From contig CM038466.1 in the NCBI GenBank assembly GCA_021464415.1, forward strand, positions 29,790,833 to 29,854,832: a stretch of DNA of 64,000 nt, read 5' to 3'. Source of the stretch: Lonicera japonica. Its lineage: Eukaryota > Streptophyta > Magnoliopsida > Dipsacales > Caprifoliaceae. The notes beneath the pieces are model-generated. The model was not told where the DNA came from. It searched no databases and saw only the letters and a list, made by a program, of their open reading frames with translations. Below, piece by piece: positions 11,963 through 25,676 of the stretch. Numbering within the stretch: position 1 is the stretch's first letter; each line of letters starts with the position of its first letter. The position numbers and the translations under genes are program-made.

Positions 11963-13600
11963 ATCATCACTAGAATTATTCTCAATTCTCATTAATTCTA
12001 TAATTTGTTTTGTATCTTCATTAAATATGTTTAATTGACTAAGTTTTTCTTTAACTTTGTATTCATTTTTGTAATGCACTTTCTTTCCATAATTGCGAGA
12101 AATAACATTGCTTTTAATATATTTACCTTTAAATTTATTTTTCTTTTTATTAAGTGACTGTTTTTTGTAGTAATCGTTTTGGGTGATACTTTTTCTTTTG
12201 TGCTTATATTTTTTATAGTATTTTTCTTTCTTACTATATTTGCTCTTTTTGTTTATGGGGCAACTGGAGGTAATCCATACTACTCACAAAATGTGCCTAA
12301 CTCATATTTTGCTTTATTCTTTTCTTTGTTTGCTTGCTTACTTATCTTAAAATATACACACATTTTAAGACACGTTTTTTGAATTTGACTGTTGTTATTT
12401 CCATATGTGAGATTTGTAATCTATGAATCCTAAATCTTTACTTAACTCTTCTCGTATTTTATGAGCAAATAAACTAGGTAAACTACTTACAAATTTCTTT
12501 TTCTATAATGGTTTATTACTATCATTTCTCATCATGACCCTAGAGGTGAACACATCTTTGAATTCACTATGTTTGGTTTATTAAAACTTAGTTTATTAAA
12601 TTGGTTCTCAATTTCCTAAACAGTGGAGTCACTATCTATGGTGTTATCATCATTATTAGTATGTTGTTCATGACTGCAATTGCTTTGAATTCATTACTTT
12701 CTTACTCTTGTTTAGTAGCTTCTAATTTTTTTAAATAATTTATCTAATTGTTTGGCAACTTCTTTGTCTTTATTAGGTAATCATAATCCTTTTTTTGACT
12801 CATGTAAATTAATCAAAGGTTTCTCTTGATCTTTACTAGGATTTTTAAATGTATTATCTAACTTAGTTTTAATTTTTTTTATAACTATTTGCCTAATGTT
12901 GCTAGCCACTAGTTAGTATAATTATTTTATTCAATTATTTTCTTATCATCATCTCCATTAGATATTTTAAATGGGTTTGCTGGGACTAATGACTCTTTCC
13001 ACTTGATATTTATTGCTTTTAAAGGATGATGACTAGATGAAACTTTTGGTGTATCTTGTTTGATCCTTTGGGGTTTTGTGAGGTTTTAGTGATTACATTA
13101 CATTTATCATAACATTTTTCATACTAATCAAAGAATTTAATATTAGTGTGAATTTCAGACATAAATTCTTTCCATTTACTTATTATTTTTACAAGTTATT
13201 TTTTAGAATGATTAGATATTGCCTTCTCTTAATTTTATTTTCTTTTTGAGTTAAAAATCAGTATTTAGTTCATCCCAATTTATTTCAAATTTTTTATTAA
13301 TTGTAAGTAACTACATGTTTAATGTTCCTAACTTAAAATCTGTTTGTGTAGTAGACAATTGTTCATCTTCTTTTGATTCATTATTTGTGTAGCAAGTGTG
13401 ACTAGTTTAATCTTACGTTTTAACACTTTTTAATTTTACTTCTTGTGTAATGGTTGTATCAAGTAGATCTATATCTTCTTTAGAAATGAATGTGTATTTC
13501 TTAAACGTTACTGACGAAATAGAACATTATCTAGAATTAGAGGTGTTTTAAATCTTGATTCGTCAAAACTTATTCTAACTTAACCATCTAGATATAGTTT
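11963..13600 (-). pseudogene. Probable caulimovirid coat-protein region with degraded zinc knuckle
   Basis: On the minus strand a Lys-rich stretch leads to a knuckle-like block at about 12102-12058. The histidine is kept, but the expected cysteines read as tyrosine or other residues, compatible with TGY-to-TAY changes. An acidic, Ser/Asn-rich tail follows. This is the usual layout at the end of caulimovirid coat regions. The rest is too decayed to delimit. Confidence 0.5.
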
Positions 13601-14350
13601 TATATTTACTAAATTCATTATATTATTAATAATGGGTTTCTACAGAAGTTCATTTACCAAAATCCACTAACTAGGGAAGACTAATAGCTTCCTATAAGAT
13701 TGTCTTATGGACTTGGATATTCGCATCACTAGCACTGCTTTGAATTAAAACAATTTTGTCTTTTGAACTTTTGTTAAGTGCATGAACATTTAAATTTATT
13801 TTCATACAATTATAATAAATTCTATATAGTAAAGCAAAAGCTTGAGATTCATCAATCATCTGAGTGATTTCTCCTGTCGTTTTAATATTTAATGTTAGTA
13901 ATTTTAACATGTGGATCACTAAAGCTTACAGTGAAATTTGGAAAACAATTAAAATAGACTTGGCCTTTATGTATACTTGACTCCATAATACCTAAAGTAC
14001 TAGGTACATAGTTTAAGTATCTTGCAACCATTAGACACAAAATAATTGAAGAATTAATACACTTAATACTTAAGAGTTTGACTGCAGCTTGAATAAATCC
14101 TATATAGATAAAATTATATCCTTTTTTCTTATGACTTTTAATGACTTCTGTAATTAGCAAACTACAATTTTCTTGTACTTTATTAACTGCATATATACAC
14201 TTTCTCAGTTTTAATATTATAATATGACTTAAAATTACCTAAAAATGTTGACTTATAAATATTTCCAGGCTAAACTTTTGGGATATTCCAATTACCAAAT
14301 TCTAAGTTTACATTTTCATAACTATATTCTTCCTGATTTAATATGTCTAG
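13600..14350 (-). pseudogene. Caulimovirid movement protein (30K superfamily), pseudogene
   Basis: Two overlapping open stretches on the minus strand (14160-13882 and 13919-13692) together cover the core of a caulimovirid movement protein of the 30K type. Landmarks are a GYNFIYIG segment, a YFNCFPNF segment and an LTLNIKT segment. They are in different frames, so a frameshift separates them near 13900. Sequence upstream to about 14350 also fits the N-terminal part but carries stops. In a live virus the protein opens plasmodesmata for cell-to-cell movement; this copy cannot. Confidence 0.85.
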
Positions 14351-14410
14351 AATTGAGGATAAAGTAATTAACCTTGAGCACTATGTTAGGTTATATATAT
14401 ATACATATAT

Positions 14411-15312
14411 TGTGACGCCCGAAATTTCCCATAAAGATGCAACGACCTCCAGGAGTGGGACATCACAGATGACGTCACCAACAATGGTGAAAAGTAAGCT
14501 GTAAGAGTAAATATTCAAAAAAAAGGAAAGAAAATAACTTTTCAAAATACATTTGTAAGCACCGTTAATCCTCATCAACTTCTACTTTACAAAGTAGTCC
14601 ATTCCGTTGCACGGGCAGTTGACTACGGTGTAAGTTAGTTGTCAATGAGAGTTAAAGAGCATTAAACATACCTGTCCTCCATATAAATAACATATCAACA
14701 TAACTCAAGGAGAAAACAAATTTCAAATACTTAATCTATATCACTTCACAATCCCTGTCATAAGTAGTTAAAATACAACAACTACAAGTCCTCAGGAAAG
14801 CATTTCAATGCCCAAAACTACTTAATTATACAACAAACATAAGTATGATACATATCCGAAAGATAATAAGTTCAAAACTGAAAACCATGGCCTTTCCGTA
14901 ATGAAAGGCTCTAGTATCAAAGGAATCTAGGATTGCTCACCCTTCCCTTTATCTGCTCTCTCCGTCCCAACCTTGGATGCACCTGTGTGGGAAAACAGTG
15001 AGCTAAACGGGCCTAGTGAGAACTATAGAGTTTATATATAAAAATACACCTAAACAATCACAGGCAACGTGTAATACCATAGAAGAATATATATATATAT
15101 ATATATGTTGTATGCTTTATAGTTTATAATGTCATGCTAACACATCACGTGGTCCCCGCTCAAATCAAGTAATAAAACCAACAATCCTGTAGAAACCAAA
15201 TGAAGAAATAACAATATATGTATATATATTGACAGAGCACCATACCATGGCTAAACCCGTCATCCCATAGTGAATTACTAGAACTACCATCTAGGATTTA
15301 AGTCAAATGTGC
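14411..15312 (-). repeat. Chromovirus (Tekay/del-type) 3' LTR, distal part
   Basis: Starts TGTGACGCCC on the plus strand, which is the 3' end of a minus-strand LTR. Its interior is like the solo LTR at 36701-59265 (GGGAAAACAG...CAGTGAGAACTATA-like block near 14990-15040). It continues at 27300-28636 after the LINE and Athila insertions. The LINE target duplication AAGTCAAATGTGC (15300-15312) marks the join. Confidence 0.75.
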
Positions 15313-15335
15313 TCTTCTGGATGGTTTGCAGTTGT
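15313..15335 (+). mobile_element. 5'-truncated LINE, left fragment
   Basis: Short LINE remnant between its target duplication (15300-15312) and the Athila element. In frame it gives the start of an RNase H-like (RVT_3) segment that continues after the Athila at 26944. GTTGT (15331-15335) is the Athila target duplication. Confidence 0.7.
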
Positions 15336-16602
15336 TGATTTAAGTGGAATTTTTATAATTAAATTTATCGTTGCTTAATTCCACACTTAAATGCAATAAA
15401 AACCCTACTTTATGTAAAACAATTAAATTAGTATAGCGTATAAGTAGGGGTCAATCCAAATCCAAGCTAATTCCTTAAATGTAGGAGAGTTTGTCTAAAT
15501 CCAATATTTTAGGAATAAAATTAAAACAGTTTTTAAATTTTGATTTTGAAATTATCTAAACTAAGAAACTAAACTAATTAAATTAAATCAAGAAGCAAGT
15601 AATCAATAATAGGAAGTCCCAAGGAAAAAGAATCCACCACCATGGATATAAACAAAAAAGTATTAATTATATTTTTAACATTCATCCCTACTATATAAAC
15701 AAATTCAAAATCACCATCATTCTTTCTTTAAAACTAATGTAAATAAAAATAGGCATCGCCTGTATCCCCAAATTGGTGATCACAAGAGATCCTTCCTTTA
15801 TTTTAAAAACAACTAAAGTACTAGAAAGAAAACACACGTTATAATAATGGTAATTTTAAAATCTATTTTAATTCGGGACGAATAATTAAAAATCAATTAC
15901 ATTAAGCCCATTACATCCATGGCGGTTTCATCCCTTTCCTTTGGGAGAGAGTTTAGCCAAGCATATTAAATAAAGAACATATTAAAATAAAATAATAATT
16001 CATTATTAAAATTAAAACTAAAGTACTTAAATACAAACTATAAAAAATTAGAAAGTTAGAAAGCGTCCCTGTTTGTGATGCTCGAACTAGCGTGTACCGC
16101 ACGGCTTTACGCTGTCCACTTCTTCTCCTTCAATACTTCGACCGCACGGCAACTAGTATATGGATTTTCTCTCTCTAGAACTCTCTAATAATATCTATAT
16201 TCTATCTATTTTTCCTATCTATTTTCTCTATATTTTTTTTCTATATCTTTAGGTGTAGAGAATGGGTCTATATATAGGAATAAGAAATAGAAGTTTACAA
16301 GGTTTAGGAAACTAGAATTGTAGAGAAAATAAAAACTTTGAGATCAATTAGGATTCTAATTAAGAGAGAGAATAAGGAGTTATATTCAAATTAGGAGAGA
16401 ATATTGAATTGGAATATTCTTTCTTCTTTATCTTCTTTTTGATCTTCAGTAGACTTCTTCCACCTTTTTAGGCTTTTTATTATAATTTTCTTCTTTCCTA
16501 CAAAAAGACAAAATAAATATTAATCCTCCATAATTTAAGCATTAATTATATACTAACAAAATATTATTTGCGGGTTTAATTAACAATTTTGGGCACTTAT
16601 CA
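15336..16602 (-). repeat. Athila 3' LTR
   Basis: 1267 bp; on the coding strand TGATAAGTGCCC to TTAAATCA. Same length as the 5' LTR and no difference seen by eye. Confidence 0.95.
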
Positions 16603-18520
16603 AACTACCCCCAAACAACCTTTTGCTAGTCCTCGAGCAAACATAAAGTATCAAACATAGATAAGGGACCAAAATAAAAAAGTTTTAAAAAAAAATAAAT
16701 AAAATCCTATTCTACTCAGGTGTACCACTTTCGCTGGTTACTCTCGATTGCATTTACCGCATGCAACAAGGCCTTAAACCACTAAGTTACCAAAGTGGAC
16801 GAGTTATAGCCTCGTGAGGGTTTGCAGTAAAGACGCCCCAAACTTTATAAAAATAGAAATCAATTTTGATTTTTTCCTTATTTTTTTTCTCAAAGAATTC
16901 CTCGCCGCCTACATTTACGAAAGGCAAGAATCGGCAATGTCCAATTCACCATATGTAGTGAGCTACTAAAATGATATAAAAATAAACATTACAAAACAAG
17001 CTCAAAAAGGAAGTGTGTGTGTGTGAACAGCCTATCTAATATAACTTTTCATATCCAAGTACAGGAATTACTACATTGCCTTCGAAAAAGTTGCCTTGAC
17101 TCCAAATCTCACTGGATATACTCTCTTGAAAGAAATAGCACTCTGAAATTTGGTTATTAATATCTCTCTTGTATGTGAGAATGATTTCAAATTCAAATAG
17201 CTCACATACTAATTAGAAGAAACGCATAAGAATGAATATTTAGTCTCATGGAATGAATATTAATTACTTTATTTGAGAATGTCGAGTTACCCACCATAGC
17301 ACCTTCTCATCTATTCTCCACATCCTACCATACCTAACCATAGATCAAATAGGACTTTATTGGGTTAACATGCGGGTTAAATATGGGTATAAAGAATAAT
17401 TATCTCTGAGAAGGTAGGGTCTTCAATATCACTTTAATAAGGAACAATATGAATATATACTTCATTCAACTTTGAATTTTCTCATTCACTTCCAACATTA
17501 CAATCATTCTCTTTTTCTTTTCTTTTCTTTTCTCGAACATTTTCTATCTTCATTTTTTCCTTCCCCCTTTTTTTTTTTTTTTTTTAGCTTGTTCCCTTCC
17601 CTTTCTTCTTTCACAATCTTCCTAACTTCTCAGAAACAAATGGGGTTTTAGGGATATGGGTAAACAAAGAAAAGGTTATTTTTATAGGCTCAAAGGGCTA
17701 CTAGCGATAAATATATATGACGGTTGAAGGCTTATTGTGGAAAAGAAAGAAGGCCTATTATCCTCTCTATGGATCAGCGTGATGATCACGTCTCAAATAA
17801 ACTACAAGGCCTATGTTTCTCTTAACTCGAAAGAGATTTCATTCTCAGTAATTAATCAAAATATCAAAAAGAATAATGAGACTATGCAACGACTTAATAC
17901 GGTATGAAGAATAGTTGAGTCATCTTTTGACTCCGAGTTTGCGTATATACCCTCTACAATTGATGACTGGCTCAAAATCTCACAAGGTTATTAAGTCTCC
18001 ACTGTTATTTCTCTAGCTCTTTAGGAACTCGATTACTTTTCAATTTACATTACACTAGACGGCTGTGTGTGCAGTTGAAAAATATTTTGAATAGAGCTCA
18101 TATTTGAATAGAGCTCATAATGCAATGTCTAGATTCATATATATTCGAGTAACAAACTAAACTTAGAGTCAGACAATAACAAATCTAAGCATTCATAAGG
18201 TGGGTCATCGGTAAATTCATTTATATCATGGATAGGGTACTAAACCAAAACGACTCTATTTTAATTTTTTCCAAAATGAATTTGCATTTCTGAAAACATT
18301 CCCACCCCCAAACAAATCGAAACACTGTCCTCAGTGATTAAACAAGAACACCCCCAAACAGAGTAAAAATAAATGGATAATGTTAAGAGATATGGGTAAT
18401 TTAAACACACCAAATGGGTTGCCTCCCATGAGCGCTAAGTTTAACGCCTTCAGCCAGGCGAATCAAGTTGAGGAAAACATACTAGCCAAAAAGAAAATTC
18501 AAATAATAATGAAATATAAT
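16603..18520 (-). other. Athila 3' untranslated region and polypurine tract
   Basis: 1.9 kb between the gag-pol stop and the 3' LTR. The polypurine tract (minus strand TTTGGGGGTAGTT) lies at about 16603-16615. A poly-T run is at about 17570-17585 (plus strand). No env-like frame, antisense gene or recognisable domain is seen. Confidence 0.75.
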
Positions 18521-21500
18521 CTATTCGTGGTACACAGGATCAGCAAGTAATGTTTCTTCGATTGCTCTAGTTTGAAGTTCTAAAAATGGTTTTAGACGCT
18601 GAGCATTAACTTTAAAAATATGTCCATTCTTAGGATCTTGGACTTCTATAGCACCGTGGCATGACACATTATGAACAATATAGGGGCCAGACCAGCGTGA
18701 CCTTAGTTTACCAGGAAATAACTCTAACCGAGAGTTATACAAAAGAACCTTTTGCCCTGGAGAAAATTCTTTTCTTAAAATGCGCTTGTCATGTTCTATT
18801 TTAGTTTTTGCTTTGTAAATTTTAGAACTTTCATAAGCATCATTACGTATTTCTTCTAACTCATTAAGTTGAAGTTTTCGTTGTTCACCTGCTTTATCTA
18901 TTTCAAAATTCATAGTTTTAATGGCCCAATAGGCTTGATGCTCAAGTTCAACAGGAAGATGACAGGCCTTACCATATACTAGTCTATAAGGAGACATTCC
19001 TATTGGAGTTTTATATGCAGTGCGGTAGGCCCACAGAGCATCTGAAAGTCGAATTGCCCAATCTTTTCTTAAAGTATTAACTGTTGTTTCCAAAATATGT
19101 TTAATTTCCCTATTGGACACTTCAGCTTGACCATTGGTTTGGGGATGATATGCCAGGGCTACCTTGTGAGTAATCCCATATTTAATCATTAAACTTGCAA
19201 ACACCTTATTACAAAAATGGGTTCCATTATCACTAATTATAGCTCGAGGTGTACCAAACCTAGGAAGTATGGTATCTTTTAAGAAATTAACGACAACCCT
19301 ATGGTCAGCTTTCTTAGTTGGTATAGCTTCAACCCATTTTGACACATAATCAACAGCTAGGAGAATGTAGTTAAAACCGTGAGAGTTTGGGAAGGGACCC
19401 ATGAAATCAATACCCCATACGTCAAAAATTTCAACTATTAAAATTGGTTGTTGAGGCCATTCATTTCTCTTAGTTATTTTACCTAAGTGTTGACATCGAG
19501 GACAAGCTACACAATAATTATGAGTGTCTTTAAAAATAGTAGGCCAATAAAATCCTGACTGCAAAATTTTTGCAGCGGTTCGTCTTGCACTAAAATGACC
19601 ACCACAGGCTTGGTCATGACAAAAAGAAATAACAGACTCTTGCTCAGGTTCGGGGAGACACCGACGAATGATTTGGTCTTGACAATATTTAAACAAATAG
19701 GGATCATCCCAATAATATTCTTTCACTTTGGCTAGGAATTTGTCCCTATCAGGTTTAGACCAATGAGAAGGTAGTTGGTTGGTCACAAGATAATTAACTA
19801 TGTCAGCGTACCAGGGTGCTTGAGAGATTTCAAGTAATTGTTCATCAGGAAAGGTTTCAGAAATTGGAATGTAATCTCCTATGGACTCAATCACTAAACG
19901 AGATAAATGGTCAGCGACGACATTCTCTCTTCCAGCTTTGTCACGAATTTCAAGGTCGAATTCTTGAAGTAAGAGGATCCATCGTATGAGACGGGGCTTA
20001 ACATCTTTCTTTAAAAGAAGATGTCGAAGAGCAGAATGATCGGTAAAAATGATAACTTTAGATCCTATTAAGTAGGAGCGAAACTTATCTAGAGAAAAGA
20101 CTACAGCCAACAATTCTTTCTCTGTGGTGGAGTAATTTTGTTGTGACTCATTCAATGTTTTACTAGCATAATAAATTACGTAAGGTAACTTATCCACTCT
20201 TTGTCCTAAAACAGCTCCTATGGCGTAATCTGACGCATCACACATTATTTCAAAAGGTAGATTCCAGTTAGGTGATCGAATAATGGGCGCAGTAGTAAGA
20301 GCAATTTTTAATTTCTCAAAAGCAGAATGACAAGCATCATCAAAGACAAATGGGATATCCTTTCCTAATAAGTGAGTTAAGGGCCTTGCTATTTTGCTAA
20401 AATCTTTTATGAAACGCCTATAGAAACCTGCATGACCTAGGAAAGCACGAATATCTTTAACAGACTTAGGAACAGGTAGATTAGAAATAAGTTCAACTTT
20501 TGCCTTGTCAACCTCTAAACCCTTACTAGAGACTAAATGACCTAGGACAATACCCCTCTTTACCATAAAATGACATTTCTCCCAGTTAAGAACTAGGTTA
20601 GTCTCACGACAACGTTTTAAGACGAGAGAGAGATGATGTAAACACTGATCAAATGATGAGCCAAATATAGAGAAGTCATCCATGAAAACTTCAAGAAATT
20701 TTTCTACCATGTCGCTAAAAAGACTCATCATGCATCGCTGAAATGTAGCAGGGGCATTACAAAGACCAAAGGGCATACGACGATAAGCAAATATCCCAAA
20801 TGGACAAGTGAATGTGGTTTTATCTTGGTCATCAGGGTGAATTGGAATTTGATTATATCCGGAATAACCATCTAAGAAACAGTAGAAGGCTTGGCCAGCA
20901 ATTTTTTCTAACACTTGGTCAACAAAAGGTAAGGGAAAGTGGTCTTTCCTAGTTACACTATTAAGTTTTCGATAGTCAATACACACTCGCCACCCTGTTT
21001 GGACACGTGTCGGTATTAGTTCATTTTTCTCGTTTGGTACCACTGTGATTCCGGACTTTTTCGGGACTACTTGAACTGGGCTAACCCACTGACTATCTGA
21101 TATAGGATATATAATTCCTGCATCAAGAAGTTTAATTACCTCGGTTTGGACTACTTCTTTCATGTTAGGGTTAAGTCTTCTCTGAGGTTGCCTAGAAGGT
21201 TTAGCATCTTCGTCTAAATGAATTCTATGCTGAACTACTAAAGGACTAATCCCTTTTATATCATCTATGGACCACCCTATAGCTTCTTTATTTTCCCTAA
21301 GAACATTAAGTAATTTTTCTTCCTGGTTAGCAGTTAAATCAGATGCAACTACTACAGGTAGAGTTTCTGATGGACCTAAAAAAGCATATTTCAAGTTCTC
21401 GGGTAAAGGCTTCAACTCTAACTTAGGGGCTTCTTTCTTATGAGGCACGGGCAAAAGTAATGGTTCAAATGTAGTGATGTAATTCGACGTTTCGAGTACT

Positions 21501-24067
21501 GGAATAGAGTCTAGTAAGGTATTAACCTCATTAATAATTATGTTATTTTCACCAATGTCGGACTCGAAATGTGTTAAGCAATGGAGAAGAGGGTCTTTTG
21601 GGTGAGTTGAATTAAATGTTTGTGACACGAATGACTCTATAAGGCAAAGTTCTTCTACGGATTCAACATCACCGGGTTGTTTCATGAGGCTGAAAACGTT
21701 AACCTCAACCTTCATGTTCCCAAATGTTAAGGTCATATTACCATTTCGACAATTTATTAGAGCATTAGCTGTGGCTAGGAAAGGTCGGCCTAAAATGATA
21801 GGAATATGCTTACCTTGGGTAGGGTGGGTATCAAGGACAATGAAATCGACAGGATAATAAAATTCCGCAACTTTTACGATGACATCTTCTATTATACCCC
21901 TAGGAATTTTGATAGATCGGTCCGCTAGACTTAACCTAACGTCAGTTTTTTTCAAATCACCTAACCCCAATTGTTGATAAACGGAATATGGAAGTAGGTT
22001 CACACTGGCTCCTAAATCTAATAGAGCTTGTTCTTCAAAATTTTCTCCTATCTTACATTTGACAGTTGGACTACCCGGATCTTTGTGTTTAATCACAGCT
22101 TGGTTTTGTAAGAAGGAGGTACAGTGCTGAGCTATGAAGGCTTCTTTGGGAACGCTGGTTTTTCTTTTGACTAGATCTTTAATAAATTTAGCATAGGAAG
22201 GAATTTGCTTTATGGCAGTAAGAAATGGGATATTGATTTGAAGATTTTGAAAAACATCTAAAATTTCACTGTATTGAGAATCCTTTTTATTGTTAACTAG
22301 TCTAGATGGAAAAGGAGCACGTGGAATCATTTCTTTTAGGGTACTGTCAATCTTAGGACCTACAGCTTGATCATTTTTATTAGTTTTAGGTAAATTGGTC
22401 CTAGTTTCTTCATTTTCATTTTCTTTCTTCTCAGCTTGTTGTGACTTATCTAGGAGCTCAATGTTTTCTTGCTTTTGTTGTTGTTTAATTGTATCATCAG
22501 ATTGAAGTGCATTAACAACATTAGCCTGTTCAGGTTGATGTTCTAAATTAGACACATTAGCTCCTACATTAAAGTTTGTTCTACCTTTTGGATTGGGCTC
22601 AGGTTGGCTTGGTAGGGAACCTTTTTGTCTTTCAGCTAAGGCAGAGGTGAGTTGGCTTAATTGACTCTGAACAGTTTGTTGGAATTGAAGTTGACTCTTT
22701 GCTAAAATGTCAATATTATTTTCTAACTTTTGCATCCTTTGATTCGCTTGTTGAGTGGATTGATCTATGGTCATGGCCAGCATTTTAAAAGTGTCTTCAA
22801 TATTAAGTGAATTATTAGTAGATGGGACTGGAGCATTGTAATTTCGCATAGGGTCAGGAACTAACTCCCTATTAGGGTTGACCTGATGTTGGAAAAACTG
22901 TTGTTGAGGGACCATTGGTCCAGCTTGTTGAGGGACTGGCCTATTTTGGGAACCTTGAAAACCTGGTGGACCACCTATGTTTTGTTGTTGCGAAGAAACA
23001 TTTTGACTCCAAGAAAAATTGGGGTGAAATCGCATATCAGGGTGGTATCTATTGCCAAAAGTATTTGCAGTAGGTTTGCCAAAAGTATTAAATGCACACA
23101 CTTGTGCATCAGAATCAGAGCAATAAAAAGGACATGCCTGAGTAGTATGATCAAAGGTAGAGCACAATCCACATGGGTTACTGACATTTAAAACTGGGCT
23201 CGGGGTATTTCTAGTCGAGATAGAAAATGCATCAAATTTCTTACTTAAATTTTGAACACCAGTAGCTAGACTCTCCATGACAGATTTTAGGTCTGGGTCA
23301 GTTTTAACTTCATACATGCCGGGTTTCTTAACTGAAGTATATTCATTACGGGACATGTATTCGCTACTACTATTCCAGTTTTGCGCACTCTCAGCTAGTT
23401 CCTCTAAAAATGTATAGGCTTGATCAGGAGTTTGGTCTTTAAATTTTCCTTTATGCATAGATTCAATCATTGTACGATTCATTGGGGAAAGACCCTTATA
23501 GAAGAAATGGACAAGACTCGCTTTATCAAAACCATGGTGTGGACATTTGATTAATAAATCATGAAAACGCTCCCATGTTTCATGGAATTCCTCATCTACT
23601 TTACCTCTAAATGTGCTAATAGCATCTCTCATTGATTCAGTCTTTTGCATTGGGTAAAATTTAGACATAAACTTCCTAGCTAGGTGTTCCCATGTTGTGA
23701 TTGAATTAGGAGGAAGAGAGTTCAACCACGAAGCTGCCTTATCTTCTAAGGATAAAGGAAATAATCTAAGCTTGACACCATCATCATCTAGGTTTTGGTT
23801 CTTAAAGGTGCTACAGATTGTAAGGAATTTCCCTAAGTGAATGTATGGTTGTTCACTATCAAGGCCATGGAACTTAGGTAGCATGTTAATGGTGGCAGGT
23901 CTAATTTCGAATTGAGCTGCATTATTGGTTGGAAGGGTTATGCACATAGGAGGCTCAGCGGTGACAGGGGCGAAATAGTCATTTAATGTACGATTATTAG
24001 CCATTGTGAGATTTTCAGGTGGAAAGATTAATTGTCTTCTAATTATTCGACCACTTCTAAGTTGCAT
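18521..24067 (-). CDS. Athila gag-pol polyprotein, intact
   Basis: One 1848-codon frame beginning MQLRSGR, a common start for this lineage. In order: Gag with a retrotransposon-gag domain (about 75-190); a zinc knuckle C299-X2-C-X4-H-X4-C312; a Gln/Asn-rich linker; an aspartic protease with DLGAS at D684 in place of the usual DTG/DSG, as is common in Athila; reverse transcriptase with LDGYSGYNQ and FMDD at 1128-1131; RNase H with the first catalytic Asp at D1277; and integrase with a zinc-binding HHCC region (about H1484-C1525) and catalytic D1554, D1613 and E1649 (D-X35-E). All key residues are present, so the protein could be active. Products would act in cytoplasmic particles and then in nuclear integration. 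Confidence 0.95.
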   Translation of the reverse strand: MQLRSGRIIRRQLIFPPENLTMANNRTLNDYFAPVTAEPPMCITLPTNNAAQFEIRPATINMLPKFHGLDSEQPYIHLGKFLTICSTFKNQNLDDDGVKLRLFPLSLEDKAASWLNSLPPNSITTWEHLARKFMSKFYPMQKTESMRDAISTFRGKVDEEFHETWERFHDLLIKCPHHGFDKASLVHFFYKGLSPMNRTMIESMHKGKFKDQTPDQAYTFLEELAESAQNWNSSSEYMSRNEYTSVKKPGMYEVKTDPDLKSVMESLATGVQNLSKKFDAFSISTRNTPSPVLNVSNPCGLCSTFDHTTQACPFYCSDSDAQVCAFNTFGKPTANTFGNRYHPDMRFHPNFSWSQNVSSQQQNIGGPPGFQGSQNRPVPQQAGPMVPQQQFFQHQVNPNRELVPDPMRNYNAPVPSTNNSLNIEDTFKMLAMTIDQSTQQANQRMQKLENNIDILAKSQLQFQQTVQSQLSQLTSALAERQKGSLPSQPEPNPKGRTNFNVGANVSNLEHQPEQANVVNALQSDDTIKQQQKQENIELLDKSQQAEKKENENEETRTNLPKTNKNDQAVGPKIDSTLKEMIPRAPFPSRLVNNKKDSQYSEILDVFQNLQINIPFLTAIKQIPSYAKFIKDLVKRKTSVPKEAFIAQHCTSFLQNQAVIKHKDPGSPTVKCKIGENFEEQALLDLGASVNLLPYSVYQQLGLGDLKKTDVRLSLADRSIKIPRGIIEDVIVKVAEFYYPVDFIVLDTHPTQGKHIPIILGRPFLATANALINCRNGNMTLTFGNMKVEVNVFSLMKQPGDVESVEELCLIESFVSQTFNSTHPKDPLLHCLTHFESDIGENNIIINEVNTLLDSIPVLETSNYITTFEPLLLPVPHKKEAPKLELKPLPENLKYAFLGPSETLPVVVASDLTANQEEKLLNVLRENKEAIGWSIDDIKGISPLVVQHRIHLDEDAKPSRQPQRRLNPNMKEVVQTEVIKLLDAGIIYPISDSQWVSPVQVVPKKSGITVVPNEKNELIPTRVQTGWRVCIDYRKLNSVTRKDHFPLPFVDQVLEKIAGQAFYCFLDGYSGYNQIPIHPDDQDKTTFTCPFGIFAYRRMPFGLCNAPATFQRCMMSLFSDMVEKFLEVFMDDFSIFGSSFDQCLHHLSLVLKRCRETNLVLNWEKCHFMVKRGIVLGHLVSSKGLEVDKAKVELISNLPVPKSVKDIRAFLGHAGFYRRFIKDFSKIARPLTHLLGKDIPFVFDDACHSAFEKLKIALTTAPIIRSPNWNLPFEIMCDASDYAIGAVLGQRVDKLPYVIYYASKTLNESQQNYSTTEKELLAVVFSLDKFRSYLIGSKVIIFTDHSALRHLLLKKDVKPRLIRWILLLQEFDLEIRDKAGRENVVADHLSRLVIESIGDYIPISETFPDEQLLEISQAPWYADIVNYLVTNQLPSHWSKPDRDKFLAKVKEYYWDDPYLFKYCQDQIIRRCLPEPEQESVISFCHDQACGGHFSARRTAAKILQSGFYWPTIFKDTHNYCVACPRCQHLGKITKRNEWPQQPILIVEIFDVWGIDFMGPFPNSHGFNYILLAVDYVSKWVEAIPTKKADHRVVVNFLKDTILPRFGTPRAIISDNGTHFCNKVFASLMIKYGITHKVALAYHPQTNGQAEVSNREIKHILETTVNTLRKDWAIRLSDALWAYRTAYKTPIGMSPYRLVYGKACHLPVELEHQAYWAIKTMNFEIDKAGEQRKLQLNELEEIRNDAYESSKIYKAKTKIEHDKRILRKEFSPGQKVLLYNSRLELFPGKLRSRWSGPYIVHNVSCHGAIEVQDPKNGHIFKVNAQRLKPFLELQTRAIEETLLADPVYHE

Positions 24068-25365
24068 AAACTATGCAAAATCCTAGTTGCAAGCAAATCC
24101 TAAGGGCAATCTAATTAAGCAATGAATTTAATAAGGGCTGAGAATTTTAATATAATTAATGATCTAGGCTTATCCTACTCTTATCGAGAAAATTGTAAGC
24201 TTACCAGTTAAGGCTTCCAATCTAACAACCGGTTAAGTTCCCAGGAAATACTGGAGGGGTCACAAACGGTCCCACTTAAAATCCAGCTACCTTCGACAGC
24301 AAACTGCCGTTGTGACAGAACTTACCTAGGCGTTGCTAAATTAAAAAGGTACTCACTGGAGTGGCCGACAATTAACTTGCACTGTCTAATTAATTTTAGA
24401 TTAAATAAATTTAAGGCTCGGGTTTAACAAGTGCAGGGTGGTTTTTGACCTAGGTGGGCAAGAATTGGTGATGAAATCCAATCCTTATCTTGATAGGAAA
24501 GTTGCCCTTAACTAATATATTAATGCAAATGCTAAATAAAAAATGCACAAATAAAATAAAAATAAATAAAAGAGGGGCCTAAGTGCAAAGCGTCTAAGTT
24601 ATCTAACCTAAAGGCAAAAACAAATAAAATAAAATAAGGAAGGAAATACTTTCTTTCTTTTTTTTTTTCAGAATAATTTTTTTTTTCAGATTAAACTTTT
24701 AACGTAAAAACAGAAAACGAAAATAATAAAAAAAAAACTGTTTTTTTTTTTTTTTTTTTTTTCAGAATAAATTGTTTTATAGGAAAGCCGAGCACTTCAA
24801 TTATTATGATGAAGGAGGGCCAACAATTGAGAGGTCTCCTTAGACAAGAAGTCTTCAAACAGTGGCTCAAATAAACAACAATAGACGGTTACCACTTTTT
24901 TTTTTTTAATTAAGAAAACCGAGCACAAAAAATATTTTAAATAATAGTATTATAGAGGCCCAACCAATGCAGTAGCGCTGTTTCCAAAAAGGGCTCTCCT
25001 TAAACCCAGCTTCCTCCTTTTTTTTTTTTTTTTTAGCCAAAAAGAAATCAAGGAAATAATTAAATTAATAAAACTTTTTTTTTTTTTTTTTTTTTTTGCA
25101 AAGTAAAATCACGCAAACAGAATACTTAAGAAAATAGAGCTCGGAGATTTTTTTTTTATTTTTTTTTTTAAGATTTAACTTTGGAAGTAAAAACAGAAAA
25201 CGAAAATAATAATAAAAAAAACTGTTTTTTTTTCTGAACTTTCTGTTTTTTTTTTTTTTTTTAAATAATACTACCGGGCACTCAAAATTTATTATTATGA
25301 AAGAAGTGCAAGTCCTACCAAGCAGTGGCTTTAAGAAAACATTGTCGATAAATTTTTGTTTTAAA

Positions 25366-25396
<31 letters not shown>

Positions 25397-25660
25397 AACT
25401 TTGGAAGTAAAAACAGAAAACGAAAATAATAATAAAAAAAACTGTTTTTTTTTTTTTTTGAACTTTCTGTTTTTTTTTTCTTTTTCAGAATAATATTTTA
25501 AAGTAAAAACAGAAAACGAAAATAATAATAAGAAATTTTTATTTTTTTTTTCTGAACTTTCTGTTTTTTTTTTTTTCAGAATATAGGGAGGGAGGGAGAG
25601 GGTCTAAAAAAAATATATAAGATTTTTTTCAAACTTCCTTGAAAATTATGAAACTTGAAA
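24068..25660 (-). other. Athila 5' leader with A-rich internal repeats
   Basis: 1.6 kb from the PBS to the gag start. The part at 24640-25600 is dominated by long T runs on the plus strand (A runs in the RNA) and a repeated block containing AACAGAAAACGAAAATAATA at about 24705, 25190, 25410 and 25505. No coding sequence is seen. Confidence 0.8.
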
Positions 25661-25675
25661 TCGGCAACGGCGCCA
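25661..25675 (-). other. Athila primer-binding site (tRNA-Asp type)
   Basis: Minus strand TGGCGCCGTTGCCGA starts one base after the 5' LTR end. This matches the tRNA-Asp primer site usual for Athila elements. Confidence 0.9.
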
Positions 25676-25676
25676 A

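Larger units (their letters stand above)
6880..14350 (-). mobile_element. Endogenous caulimovirid (petuvirus/florendovirus-like), decayed, interrupted twice
   Basis: Read on the minus strand the order is movement protein (about 14350-13600), a zinc-knuckle-like end of the coat protein region (about 12100-12058), reverse transcriptase (about 9150-8400) and RNase H (8400-8368 continuing at 7379-6880). This matches the gene order of Caulimoviridae with a single fused polyprotein. The host copy is heavily broken by stops and frameshifts and is split by a Mutator-like element (10409-11953) and a hAT-like element (7380-8367). About 4.9 kb of viral sequence remains. The 5' leader and the protease were not located. 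Assignment to the petuvirus/florendovirus side rests on motif style only. Confidence 0.8.

Noticed and set aside
12179..12382. Hydrophobic plus-strand frame resembling a membrane protein
   Set aside because: It is the complement of Lys-rich, decayed caulimovirid sequence.
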